A stretch of DNA of 48,387 bases from Mesoaciditoga sp. (GTDB lineage: Bacteria; Thermotogota; Thermotogae; Mesoaciditogales; Mesoaciditogaceae). A program made the translations under genes and the position numbers. The notes under the pieces are model-generated. The model had not been told where the DNA came from. It worked only from the letters and a program-made list of their open reading frames with translations, and did not search any database. Each line of letters begins with the position of its first letter. The stretch's first letter is position 1. The stretch lies in assembly GCA_002878315.1 (NCBI GenBank), contig PNIW01000080.1:1-48387 (forward strand), given 5' to 3'. Of this stretch, positions 41,850 to 48,387 are shown piece by piece.

Positions 41850-42049
41850 GTTTTCTTCAGAAAAATAGAACAGAGGTAAAGATATACCTCACGAATGGTG
41901 TGCAGATAAAGGGGTTCGTAAAAGATTTTGATCCTTTTGTTGTCCTCGTTGAATCTGAGGATCAAAAGCAAAGCAGCATGATATACAAGGCGGCCATAAG
42001 TACCATAGTACCTGCAGAAAAATTCACACCCGAAAGGAACAAAGAATAA
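41816..42049 (+). CDS. hfq: RNA chaperone Hfq
   Basis: A 77-residue Sm-like RNA chaperone. [13 protein letters not shown] (5-17) is the N-terminal helix, [29 protein letters not shown] the Sm1 core (read from residue 19), and [12 protein letters not shown] (55-66) the Sm2 motif. The usual YKHA is YKAA: Ala59 occupies the place of His57 of E. coli Hfq, and FDPF has Pro in place of Gln41. Both positions help form the proximal uridine-binding pore. ATG 41816 follows CGGAGGAAAG. It is not next to miaA or hflX, its frequent partners. Confidence 0.93.
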   Translation: MAKESLQDSFLSFLQKNRTEVKIYLTNGVQIKGFVKDFDPFVVLVESEDQKQSSMIYKAAISTIVPAEKFTPERNKE

Positions 42050-42080
42050 GTTGTGAAAGAGATTTGAAAAAATAAAACAT

Positions 42081-42133
42081 ACCACTCCTTTTGAAGGTCA
42101 AATAGATGAAATTATAAATTCGAAAGGAGTGGT
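42081..42133 (+). promoter_or_regulatory. 15-bp inverted repeat hiding an SD site, with an internal promoter
   Basis: ACCACTCCTTTTGAA (42081-42095) can pair with TTCGAAAGGAGTGGT (42119-42133) over 15 positions with one G-U wobble; the loop is 23 bases. The right arm contains the SD AAAGGAG for ATG 42137. Within the unit, TTGAAG (42091-42096), a 16-base spacer and TATAAA (42113-42118) form a promoter whose start, near 42125, lies after the left arm. Local transcripts would lack the left arm; read-through from hfq would fold. Confidence 0.6.
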
Positions 42134-42136
42134 TAG

Positions 42137-42841
42137 ATGAAAAAGTTTTTAGTGCTTCTCTTCATACCTGTACTTGTAACAGCGATATTTGCGGCGTCTT
42201 CAACCACAACTCTCTCTCTTGGTGGATTGCTCTCGGGAGCAAATGCCTTTGTTCAGGAGTCTCAGGCAGTTCAACTTCAAACGCAGGTAGGCCTTCTTGA
42301 AATCTTTAACGCCATGAAACTGACATCGGCCCAGGCCTCTTCTTTAGAGAACTATCTCAAGGAGTTTAAAACGCAGGTTAATGCCCTTCAGGATCAACGG
42401 ATAAAAGCACTTACAACTTTGAGAGATGCGCTTGTTGCGAATGATGCGACGCAGGTAAGCGCGGCAAAGAGTGAAGTAGCAAAACTTGACTCTCAATACG
42501 CAAAATTAGCAGAGGAACTTATAACGAATGTTAAATCAACGATCACAGTCGAGCAGTTAACGCTTCTCCAGCAGTATTTAGAAAAGACAGCCCTTCAAAT
42601 GCAACGGAAATTCCTTGGTCCGAATGCAAGAAATGAGATAGGACAGGCACTTCCAAACAGAAATTTCAGGTTCAACGTCGAGGTTAATCCACGTCAGATG
42701 TACGAAATGATGAATCTTTTCCAAAATTTTGAGAAGAATGCTAAAATGCAAATGTTGAAATCACCTGACTTGATATACGCAGTTGTCAATTTCCCGATCT
42801 ACGATCTTGTGATAAACACTCTTCAACTTAAAGCACAGTAA
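42137..42841 (+). CDS. Secreted helical protein with LTxxQ-like motifs (Spy/CpxP-like)
   Basis: A 234-residue exported protein. Signal peptide MKKFLVLLFIPVLVTAIFA, cleavage near residue 19-20. The mature part is strongly alpha-helical, rich in Gln, Ala and Leu. Two motifs recall the LTxxQ signature of periplasmic Spy/CpxP proteins: LTSAQASSLENYLKEF and ITVEQLTLLQQYL. The C-terminal region (about 160-234) has no known match. It precedes the efflux operon, 59 bases before the first TolC gene. A role as periplasmic chaperone or stress sensor is inferred from the motifs only. Confidence 0.55.
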   Translation: MKKFLVLLFIPVLVTAIFAASSTTTLSLGGLLSGANAFVQESQAVQLQTQVGLLEIFNAMKLTSAQASSLENYLKEFKTQVNALQDQRIKALTTLRDALVANDATQVSAAKSEVAKLDSQYAKLAEELITNVKSTITVEQLTLLQQYLEKTALQMQRKFLGPNARNEIGQALPNRNFRFNVEVNPRQMYEMMNLFQNFEKNAKMQMLKSPDLIYAVVNFPIYDLVINTLQLKAQ

Positions 42842-42900
42842 AACTCATCCCCTTCAAAAGGAAAAAGCGTTTGCCACACGCAATTTTAAAAGGAGGAAAT

Positions 42901-43908
42901 ATGAAAAGATTCTTGACATTGATTTTATTCGTGATTCCAATTTATGCATTTTCGATGACATTACCACAACTTTTTCAAAGCGCTCGGGCGACAAATACAA
43001 CGTTTCATATTGCCACTTTAAGCCTTGAACAGGCAAGTATGACATACCAGTTGAACATGATTCAGGCGTCAGTTCCGATCGTCAATCAGGGAGGCGTTAT
43101 CTCGGCACAGATTTCTTACAACACAAGTCTTCAAGCATACCAGAATAATCTCAAAAATTATTATTCGAGCCTTTTGAATTCGGCTTTCGGCGTTGAAATT
43201 GCAAAGATAAACCTTGAAATTTCACAGATAAATTTGAACGTTGCAACTATGAATTACACAAGCACTCTTGCACTTTTCAAACAGTCTATGGCATCAACGG
43301 TATCTCTCCAGCAGGCCTCTGTAACCGTGGCCACGGATCAAAATAATGTCAAAAACGCATCATGGAATTACGATTTCGCCCTTTCGAATTTCAAAAATAT
43401 GACGGGTATAGACTGGGACATTGATTTCACCCTTCCGGATCTTTCTTCGATTCCGGCAAGCCGGACTATGTGGATCAGCAACGATCCAAACGTTACACTT
43501 GCCAAACTTAATCTCCAAAATGCCAAATATAACCTTGAGGTAACACCATCAAATGCGTCAAAATATACCCTAAAAGTAGCCCAGATGCAGGTTGAACAGG
43601 CCTCTCTGAATCTTCAAAATGCGATCCTCAATTCTCAGAACAATTATTCTTCGGCCATTCAAAAACTCAGATACGACTATGAAAATGCTTTAAGCGCAAA
43701 GGCAAATTTAGACATCGCAAAGAATAACCTTGATTTTTACACAAATGCCTACAATTCGGGTTTGATATCGCAATCAACATATCTAAGTCAGTATCGAATA
43801 CCTTATTTAAATGCAGAACTCTCATATTACAACGCGTTGCAGACTTACTGGAATGATTTGGTCTCATACCTGCTCTCGATCGGCTTGAGGCCAGAGGTGA
43901 TCTTGTGA
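42901..43908 (+). CDS. TolC-family outer membrane efflux protein (first of two)
   Basis: A 335-residue protein with signal peptide MKRFLTLILFVIPIYAFS. Its repeated pattern of long helices with Ala/Leu/Asn-rich heptads (LNLQNAILNSQNNY, KANLDIAKNNLDFYTNAYNSGLIS) and the end SYYNALQTYWNDLVSYLLS are typical of the OEP family. It is short for TolC (about 430-490), mainly because the first half is reduced. The start is ATG 42901 after AAAAGGAGG; an earlier in-frame start at 42871 lies before this RBS. It overlaps the second TolC gene as GTGA. Confidence 0.82.
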   Translation: MKRFLTLILFVIPIYAFSMTLPQLFQSARATNTTFHIATLSLEQASMTYQLNMIQASVPIVNQGGVISAQISYNTSLQAYQNNLKNYYSSLLNSAFGVEIAKINLEISQINLNVATMNYTSTLALFKQSMASTVSLQQASVTVATDQNNVKNASWNYDFALSNFKNMTGIDWDIDFTLPDLSSIPASRTMWISNDPNVTLAKLNLQNAKYNLEVTPSNASKYTLKVAQMQVEQASLNLQNAILNSQNNYSSAIQKLRYDYENALSAKANLDIAKNNLDFYTNAYNSGLISQSTYLSQYRIPYLNAELSYYNALQTYWNDLVSYLLSIGLRPEVIL

Positions 43909-45197
43909 AAAAATACTTTCTTATGCCAATTATTATCTTTCCTGTTGTGATCTTTGCTTCAAATACCAATTTTCTGTCAATTTACAACATGGGTCTAAAT
44001 CAGAACCCATCGTACCAGAGCGCCACTCTCCAATTAATCCAGGCCCAAAACAATCTCGATGCGATTAATTCCTTCTTCTACCCAACGCTAAGCCTCACAA
44101 CTTCATCCTTTACATTAAACGCATCGGGAGTTTCTGTCACGTCCCAATTGAGTTTTACACTCGGACTTTTAAATCTTTATTCCACTCAAATAGGATTTTC
44201 ATTGCCTTTGAATTTGAACAGTTTAAGTTTTGGTAATCTCTATATAAGCGCTTCAAGAAACTTAATAGTCGAAGATAAGGCAAATTTGATGCAGGCAAAA
44301 TCTTCTTATTCAGGTGCTTTGTGGAATTTGGAGAATACAAAATGGTCATATTTGAACACGATCGTCCAGAATATCTTCAACTGGTATTTCTATCAGAAGA
44401 TGATAGATCTCTACTCTCAGGAAGTCCAAATCCTTGAAGGCGTTTACAAATCTGTAAGTCCACTAAATCAATCCCAACAAAACAGTGCCTACCAGCAATT
44501 GCTTTCGGCAATGTCATCCCTTCAAACTTACAAGAATTCGTTAATTTCGATTCAACCCCTTCCAAATTTTACACCCTATTCGACAGAATTGTACAAAGAT
44601 ACGATCTCCTTTGTTTCGTCTCTGACATCAAATCTTTCAACGAATGTGGATGTGAATGAGATCGTGTCTCAAAGACAAGATATTCAATCACTTGAGTATC
44701 AGTACATGGCATACAAATACCAGGCCGATTTATGGTATCTTCCGTTCATTCCAAATCCATCTATAACGTTTTTGCTGCCCGTGAATAATCCTTCAAAATG
44801 GTCTCTGTCTTTGAATCTGAACTTCTCGATTTTAAATGGGGGATCGAACATTTTACAATCCCGGCAAAGATTGACAAATGTCACAATAGGCCGGGAAAAT
44901 TTACAAAATGCCACAACTACAGATATTTCATCGCTTAAAGGACTACTTTTGAATCAGAAGACTCTTCAGATAAATCTTTTAGCGGCTCAGAATAACGTTC
45001 AAACGGCTCTTCAAAATTTTCAGACCATTAAGGCACTTTACGAAAAAGGACTTGAAAGTTTCGATAATTACATGCTTGCGAATATAAATTACCAGATATC
45101 GCTTTTAAATCAAGAAAGGGTTCAACAGCAAATCTTACTGAATAAAATTCAAATAATGCAAATGGAAGGGATGCCTTTTGGAGGTGAAATAATTTGA
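43905..45197 (+). CDS. TolC-family outer membrane efflux protein (second of two)
   Basis: A 430-residue exported protein; signal peptide MKKYFLMPIIIFPVVIFA. N-terminal YNMGLNQNPSYQSATLQLIQAQNNLDAI is the usual start of an OEP helix. The C-terminal half has ALQNFQTIKALYEKGLESFDNYMLANINYQISLLNQERV (read in parts), the standard second OEP motif. It is near the full family length. The GTG start overlaps the first TolC gene, and the end overlaps the adaptor as TTGA. Two adjacent TolC-type genes may give two channels or a mixed trimer. Confidence 0.88.
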   Translation: MKKYFLMPIIIFPVVIFASNTNFLSIYNMGLNQNPSYQSATLQLIQAQNNLDAINSFFYPTLSLTTSSFTLNASGVSVTSQLSFTLGLLNLYSTQIGFSLPLNLNSLSFGNLYISASRNLIVEDKANLMQAKSSYSGALWNLENTKWSYLNTIVQNIFNWYFYQKMIDLYSQEVQILEGVYKSVSPLNQSQQNSAYQQLLSAMSSLQTYKNSLISIQPLPNFTPYSTELYKDTISFVSSLTSNLSTNVDVNEIVSQRQDIQSLEYQYMAYKYQADLWYLPFIPNPSITFLLPVNNPSKWSLSLNLNFSILNGGSNILQSRQRLTNVTIGRENLQNATTTDISSLKGLLLNQKTLQINLLAAQNNVQTALQNFQTIKALYEKGLESFDNYMLANINYQISLLNQERVQQQILLNKIQIMQMEGMPFGGEII

Positions 45198-46228
45198 AAA
45201 AATGGATTGTCCTTATAGTCATAATAGTGGTTGTTGTAGCCGGCTTTGTGTGGTATTTTGAATTCAGAAAACCTGCCACTTCCTCAACTGTTTCTACAAA
45301 TCCAGACTTGGAGGTTATAAACGGGCCTCACATAAATTACACGGTAAGTGCGACAAGTATAGGAAATTATCTTCCCCTTGTTGGACAGGTAACGTCCAAC
45401 GTTTACAACATAGGCCCTTACATTTCAGGCCAGATAACCAATGTTTATGTCCGACAGGGTCAACTTATTGGGATGAACCAGCCTCTTGCAAAATTGAATC
45501 CAACCCAGTACCGGTTAAACTATATACAAGCACTCAACAATTATTACAATGCGTTGCTGACACGTGCTGCCTCTTCTGTGATAGAGCAATACAGGCTTGC
45601 TCTTCAACTTGCGCAGGAGAATTTGAATTACACTACCATAACATCACCGGCGACGGGATTCATACAAACTTTGAACGTTGCAACAGGAGATTTTGTCAAC
45701 GCCCAGACATCCTCTGCAAACCTTATAACTATAATACAAAACACGAATATGTGGGTCAACGCTTACGTTAGCGAGGTAGACCTTGCAGACGTACATGTTG
45801 GTCAGAAGGCCATAATAACATTTACGCAACTTAACAATTTACAGCTTACCGGAACTGTCTCATTTGTTCAGCCTTTCGCAACGACCCAGAGTGGATTGAC
45901 AGTAATACCAATAAGTATAAAATTCGATAAGGATCCTTCAAAATACGGTGTTGTCTACGGTCTTGATTGCAATGTGAATCTTATTATAAGCACTTCCAAA
46001 GGCTTCCTTATTCCTTTCCAAGCCGTATTCACGGATCAAGATGGTCAGAGATATGTTTTGCTAAAGACCTCTTCTGGTTATCAGAGACAACCAGTAGTCC
46101 TTGGCAACCGTTATGGTATGATGGTTCAGGTTACAAGCGGTGTTAAAGAAGGGGATATTTTAATAATGAAGGCTTTGTCACAAACTCAAAATAATGCTTT
46201 CCGTGGACTCGGCTTTGTAGGTAGATGA
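45194..46228 (+). CDS. HlyD/MacA-type membrane fusion protein
   Basis: A 344-residue periplasmic adaptor with an N-terminal membrane anchor (residues 5-22, IVLIVIIVVVVAGFVWYF). The barrel-sandwich halves are IGPYISGQITNVYVRQGQLIGMNQPLAKLN (about 74-103) and TTITSPATGFIQTLNVATGDFV. The helical hairpin between them is short, about 45 residues in all, compared with the long hairpin of MacA. The beta-barrel region and ISTSKGFLIPFQAVF follow. It should link the inner-membrane ABC part to the TolC-type channel. Start TTG 45194, overlapping the previous stop. Confidence 0.88.
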   Translation: MKKWIVLIVIIVVVVAGFVWYFEFRKPATSSTVSTNPDLEVINGPHINYTVSATSIGNYLPLVGQVTSNVYNIGPYISGQITNVYVRQGQLIGMNQPLAKLNPTQYRLNYIQALNNYYNALLTRAASSVIEQYRLALQLAQENLNYTTITSPATGFIQTLNVATGDFVNAQTSSANLITIIQNTNMWVNAYVSEVDLADVHVGQKAIITFTQLNNLQLTGTVSFVQPFATTQSGLTVIPISIKFDKDPSKYGVVYGLDCNVNLIISTSKGFLIPFQAVFTDQDGQRYVLLKTSSGYQRQPVVLGNRYGMMVQVTSGVKEGDILIMKALSQTQNNAFRGLGFVGR

Positions 46229-46234
46229 TATTCT

Positions 46235-46933
46235 ATGGCAGCCCTTTTGGAGTTAAAAAATGTCAAAAAAATCTACGATATGGGCCGGGATATCCATGTC
46301 GAGGCTTTAAGAGGCGTTTCTTTTTCGATAGAAGAAGGTTCTTACACTGCCATAATGGGCCATTCCGGAAGTGGAAAATCGACGCTTTTGCAAATAATGG
46401 GATGTCTCGATCGGGTCACCTCCGGTGAGATCGTAATCAAGGGAACGGCAGTCAAAGACATGAATGATTTTCAACTTGCAAAATTCAGAAATAGGACGAT
46501 AGGATTCGTGTTCCAGAGTTTTAACCTGATAGGGAACCTCACCGCCATTGAAAATGTTGAATTGCCGATGATATACGCAGGCGTGCCCAGGGCGGAAAGA
46601 AGGAAAAGGGCTATGGAACTTTTGAAATTGGTAGGCCTTGAGGAGCCAGAAGAAAGGGCTTATCACAGACCAAATCAACTTTCGGGAGGTCAGCAGCAAA
46701 GGGTGGCCATAGCGCGAGCGTTAGCGAATGATCCCGCCGTAATTCTTGCCGACGAGCCTACGGGAAACCTTGCGACCAATCAGTGGAGAAGGATTCTCGA
46801 TATTTTTAAGAGATTGAATGAATCGGGAAAAACGATAATAATAGTCACGCATGATCCTCTCGTTGGACAGGAAGCCACAAGGATAATAACTCTCGAAGAT
46901 GGCGAGATAATCAAAGACGAAAGGATAAAGTGA
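46235..46933 (+). CDS. MacB/LolD-type ABC transporter ATPase
   Basis: A 232-residue ATPase, normal for this subfamily. Walker A GHSGSGKST (43-51 region), Q-loop VFQSFNLIGNLTAIENVELP, signature LSGGQQQRVAIARAL, Walker B VILADEPTGNL and the switch His in IVTHDP. It energises export through the FtsX-type permease that follows by 4 bases. The SD is weak (GTAGG), so translation probably couples to the adaptor. Confidence 0.95.
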   Translation: MAALLELKNVKKIYDMGRDIHVEALRGVSFSIEEGSYTAIMGHSGSGKSTLLQIMGCLDRVTSGEIVIKGTAVKDMNDFQLAKFRNRTIGFVFQSFNLIGNLTAIENVELPMIYAGVPRAERRKRAMELLKLVGLEEPEERAYHRPNQLSGGQQQRVAIARALANDPAVILADEPTGNLATNQWRRILDIFKRLNESGKTIIIVTHDPLVGQEATRIITLEDGEIIKDERIK

Positions 46934-46937
46934 GAGT

Positions 46938-48155
46938 ATGGAAATTTTACTTGAGGCATTCAGATCTCTTGGAAAAGACAAGTTAAGGACCTTCCTTTCG
47001 ATGCTTGGGATAGTGATAGGAGTAATAGCCGTCATAGTTGCCATCGCGATAGGGGCTGGAACAACGGCAAATGTCACGGCAAGGATTTCTTCTCTCGGAT
47101 CCAACGTTATAATAATAACACCCGGATTTACAGGCGGCTTTGGCGGAAGAGCGGCAATGGCACTGACGAGCGTTCTTCAGGAGACGGACGTTCAGAATAT
47201 CCAGCAAATGGCACCGGATGTCGCAGATGTTACACCAATCCTTCAAAAAAACTTTAACGTCATATATCAGGCCACAAATACCGTTGTGACAGTCGTTGGA
47301 GCCTACCCGGATACCTTCTCAATTTTAGATTTGCCTCTTCAAAGTGGGAGGCTTTTGAATCAAAATGATGAAAATGCCGATGCCAATGTTGCCGTTATAG
47401 GAAACGTGATCGCGACCACGCTCTTCGGAAATGAAGATCCTGTCGGCCAAACTGTTTACGTATCGACTGGAGGTTTTCAGGTACCAATAACGATAGTCGG
47501 GGAACTCAAGCAAACGGGAAGCAAACTCACATTCAATCCAGATAACATGCTTATCATTCCTTACACCACGGCCGCGGCAAAATTAATTCAGCTCAACGGT
47601 GGCGTCTCCCAGATTATCGCTTCTGCAAAATCGGCTCAAACCGCCCTTAACGCCGTCGATGAGATAAACAATATACTTTACATGAGACTTCAAAACACTA
47701 ACCAGTACAGGGTTATAAGTCAGAATCAAATTCTTTCTACCGTAAGTCAGACTACAGATGTTTTGACTTTGTTGCTCGCATCCATCGCCGCAATATCAAT
47801 GGTAGTTGGAGGCATAGGGATAATGAACATAATGCTCGTTTCCGTCACCGAAAGGACAAAGGAGATCGGGGTAAAGATGGCAATGGGAGCGACAAGAAGA
47901 AGGATAATGGTTGAATTCCTTGTCGAAAGTATGTTTATAACAATAGTTGCCGGTGCTATAGGCGTTGGACTTAGTTTTCTCATAGCGGCGCTCGTAACCT
48001 ATCTTGCATCTGGCCTGGGGCTAACGGTTATCATAACGTGGCCAAGCATAGTTTTGTCATTTGGAGTTTCAGTGGCAATAGGCCTTTTCTTCGGATTGTA
48101 TCCGGCGTATCTCGCATCAAAGAAGAGTCCCGTCGAAGCCCTGAGATACGAATAA
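46938..48155 (+). CDS. MacB-type (FtsX superfamily) ABC permease
   Basis: A 405-residue membrane protein: N-terminal TM (about 20-45, LSMLGIVIGVIAVIVAIAIG), a large periplasmic domain, and three C-terminal TMs. The signature block VVGGIGIMNIMLVSVTERTKEIGVKMAMGATRRRI (about 292-325) and the ending FFGLYPAYLASKKSPVEALRYE are classic MacB. With the preceding ATPase, adaptor and TolC-like genes it forms a tripartite exporter of unknown cargo, such as a peptide, lipid or macrolide-like compound. It ends at a strong terminator. Confidence 0.95.
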   Translation: MEILLEAFRSLGKDKLRTFLSMLGIVIGVIAVIVAIAIGAGTTANVTARISSLGSNVIIITPGFTGGFGGRAAMALTSVLQETDVQNIQQMAPDVADVTPILQKNFNVIYQATNTVVTVVGAYPDTFSILDLPLQSGRLLNQNDENADANVAVIGNVIATTLFGNEDPVGQTVYVSTGGFQVPITIVGELKQTGSKLTFNPDNMLIIPYTTAAAKLIQLNGGVSQIIASAKSAQTALNAVDEINNILYMRLQNTNQYRVISQNQILSTVSQTTDVLTLLLASIAAISMVVGGIGIMNIMLVSVTERTKEIGVKMAMGATRRRIMVEFLVESMFITIVAGAIGVGLSFLIAALVTYLASGLGLTVIITWPSIVLSFGVSVAIGLFFGLYPAYLASKKSPVEALRYE

Positions 48156-48184
48156 ATTCCGGCATCTGCCGGAATTTATTTTAT
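48151..48184. terminator. Strong intrinsic terminator after the efflux operon
   Basis: AATAAATTCCGGC (48151-48163), loop ATCT, GCCGGAATTTATT (48168-48180), then TTTATC. The permease stop TAA (48153-48155) is inside the left arm. A-rich sequence on the left makes it work in both directions. Confidence 0.92.
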
Positions 48185-48200
48185 CATCCGGCCGAGGATG

Positions 48201-48206
48201 TATAAT
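48201..48206 (+). promoter_or_regulatory. -10 element before the last, partial gene
   Basis: TATAAT at 48201-48206; -35 not clear. It leaves a leader of about 60 bases before GGAGG (48261-48265) and the GTG at 48273. Confidence 0.45.
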
Positions 48207-48272
48207 ATATGTGACGAGATTTTAGGCTATCACGCATCACCGATCATAATTCCGTCAAGAGGAGGTGGTCGT

Positions 48273-48387
48273 GTGATCAAAGATGAATCAGAAAAGATTC
48301 TTGAGATATCTGAAAGTGCCATACTTGGCGGTCTGACGGCTTTGATCTATACAATGCAACTTATCACCGGAATCGGTACGGCGATAA
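48273..48387 (+). CDS. Start of a small unidentified membrane protein (partial)
   Basis: A frame of 38 codons is open to the window end. GTG 48273 follows GAGGAGGTGG with good spacing; the GTG at 48271 runs straight into a TGA. The first 17 or so residues are charged (MIKDESEKILEISES), and the rest is hydrophobic (ILGGLTALIYTMQLITGIG), suggesting a membrane segment. I do not recognise the family. Confidence 0.6.
   Translation, partial: MIKDESEKILEISESAILGGLTALIYTMQLITGIGTAI

Noticed and set aside
42054-42080. A tiny 18-codon minus-strand frame starting ATG at 42080 with an SD from the left arm of the inverted repeat
   Set aside because: It is too short and of Phe/Leu/Ser composition, with no independent support; the SD follows from the symmetry of the repeat.
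41591-42085. A 164-codon minus-strand open frame across hfq, next to an SD-like sequence (AAAAGGAG on the minus strand)
   Set aside because: It is antisense to hfq and the end of the MFS gene, its product is a Phe/Leu-rich string without family match, and its GTG start lies inside the SD. The SD-like sequence is explained by the inverted repeat.

Overview
The window reads as one chromosome segment of a Gram-negative-type thermophilic or moderately thermophilic bacterium, most probably a member of the Thermotogota. The support is indirect: heavy use of ATA, AGA and AGG codons, GTG/TTG starts, dense same-strand operons with 4-base ATGA/GTGA/TTGA overlaps, many SBP/MFS transporters, and protein sequences of Thermotogota style. 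A cytochrome bd oxidase together with a plant/fungal-type (P3A) proton ATPase would fit the acid-tolerant, oxygen-exposed Mesoaciditogales (Mesoaciditoga/Athalassotoga), but that placement is inference. I see no transposase, integrase, phage gene or CRISPR array. No gap between genes exceeds 300 bases.

Layout. 1-1138: end of a terminator, then a lone AAA-type ATPase. 1227-3985: a three-gene carbohydrate operon (Gfo/Idh/MocA oxidoreductase plus two TIM-barrel sugar isomerases/epimerases), closed by a bidirectional terminator. 4016-6392 (minus): cydAB, facing a DUF2156 gene (6466-7353) across a compact intergenic region with two face-to-face promoters around a 19-bp Fur-like palindrome. 7308-11894 (minus): flagellar rod/ring operon flgF-flgG-flgA-flgH-flgI-flgJ(N). 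11895-12065: a palindrome and a five-unit AATTGAN heptamer array. 12066-15252: udk, DUF501, glpK and a transaldolase-like aldolase. 15350-18507: proton P-type ATPase overlapped by a HAD phosphatase.

18571-28815: a long probable operon for envelope and other functions: a 1016-residue O-antigen ligase-type protein, nth, murB, a MurG-like glycosyltransferase, wecB, an FAD oxidoreductase, PIN-PhoH, and an Old Yellow Enzyme. 28895-33889: an FmdB-type zinc ribbon, tRNA-Pro(GGG), then tsf (without rpsB) / pyrH / frr / uppS / cdsA / MFS transporter. 33932-41695: DEAD-box helicase, an ABC sugar-type binding protein with a fused MalF-MalG-like permease, rsmG, a lipoate ligase/LipM-like gene, rsmI and another MFS transporter. 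41706-42049: a possible 47-codon basic peptide and hfq. 42137-48155: a secreted LTxxQ-motif protein, two adjacent TolC-like proteins, a membrane-fusion protein and a MacB-type ATPase/permease pair, i.e. a tripartite efflux operon. The window ends in the start of a small membrane protein.

No wholly new system is obvious. The observations most worth following are: the single-chain double permease; the 15-bp inverted repeat that would bury the Shine-Dalgarno site of the 42137 gene only on read-through RNA; the face-to-face cydAB/DUF2156 promoters with a central palindrome; the repeat-built basic peptide upstream of hfq; the nth tail overprinted on murB; Cys in place of the expected catalytic Ser in MurB; and an Hfq without the usual proximal-site His.
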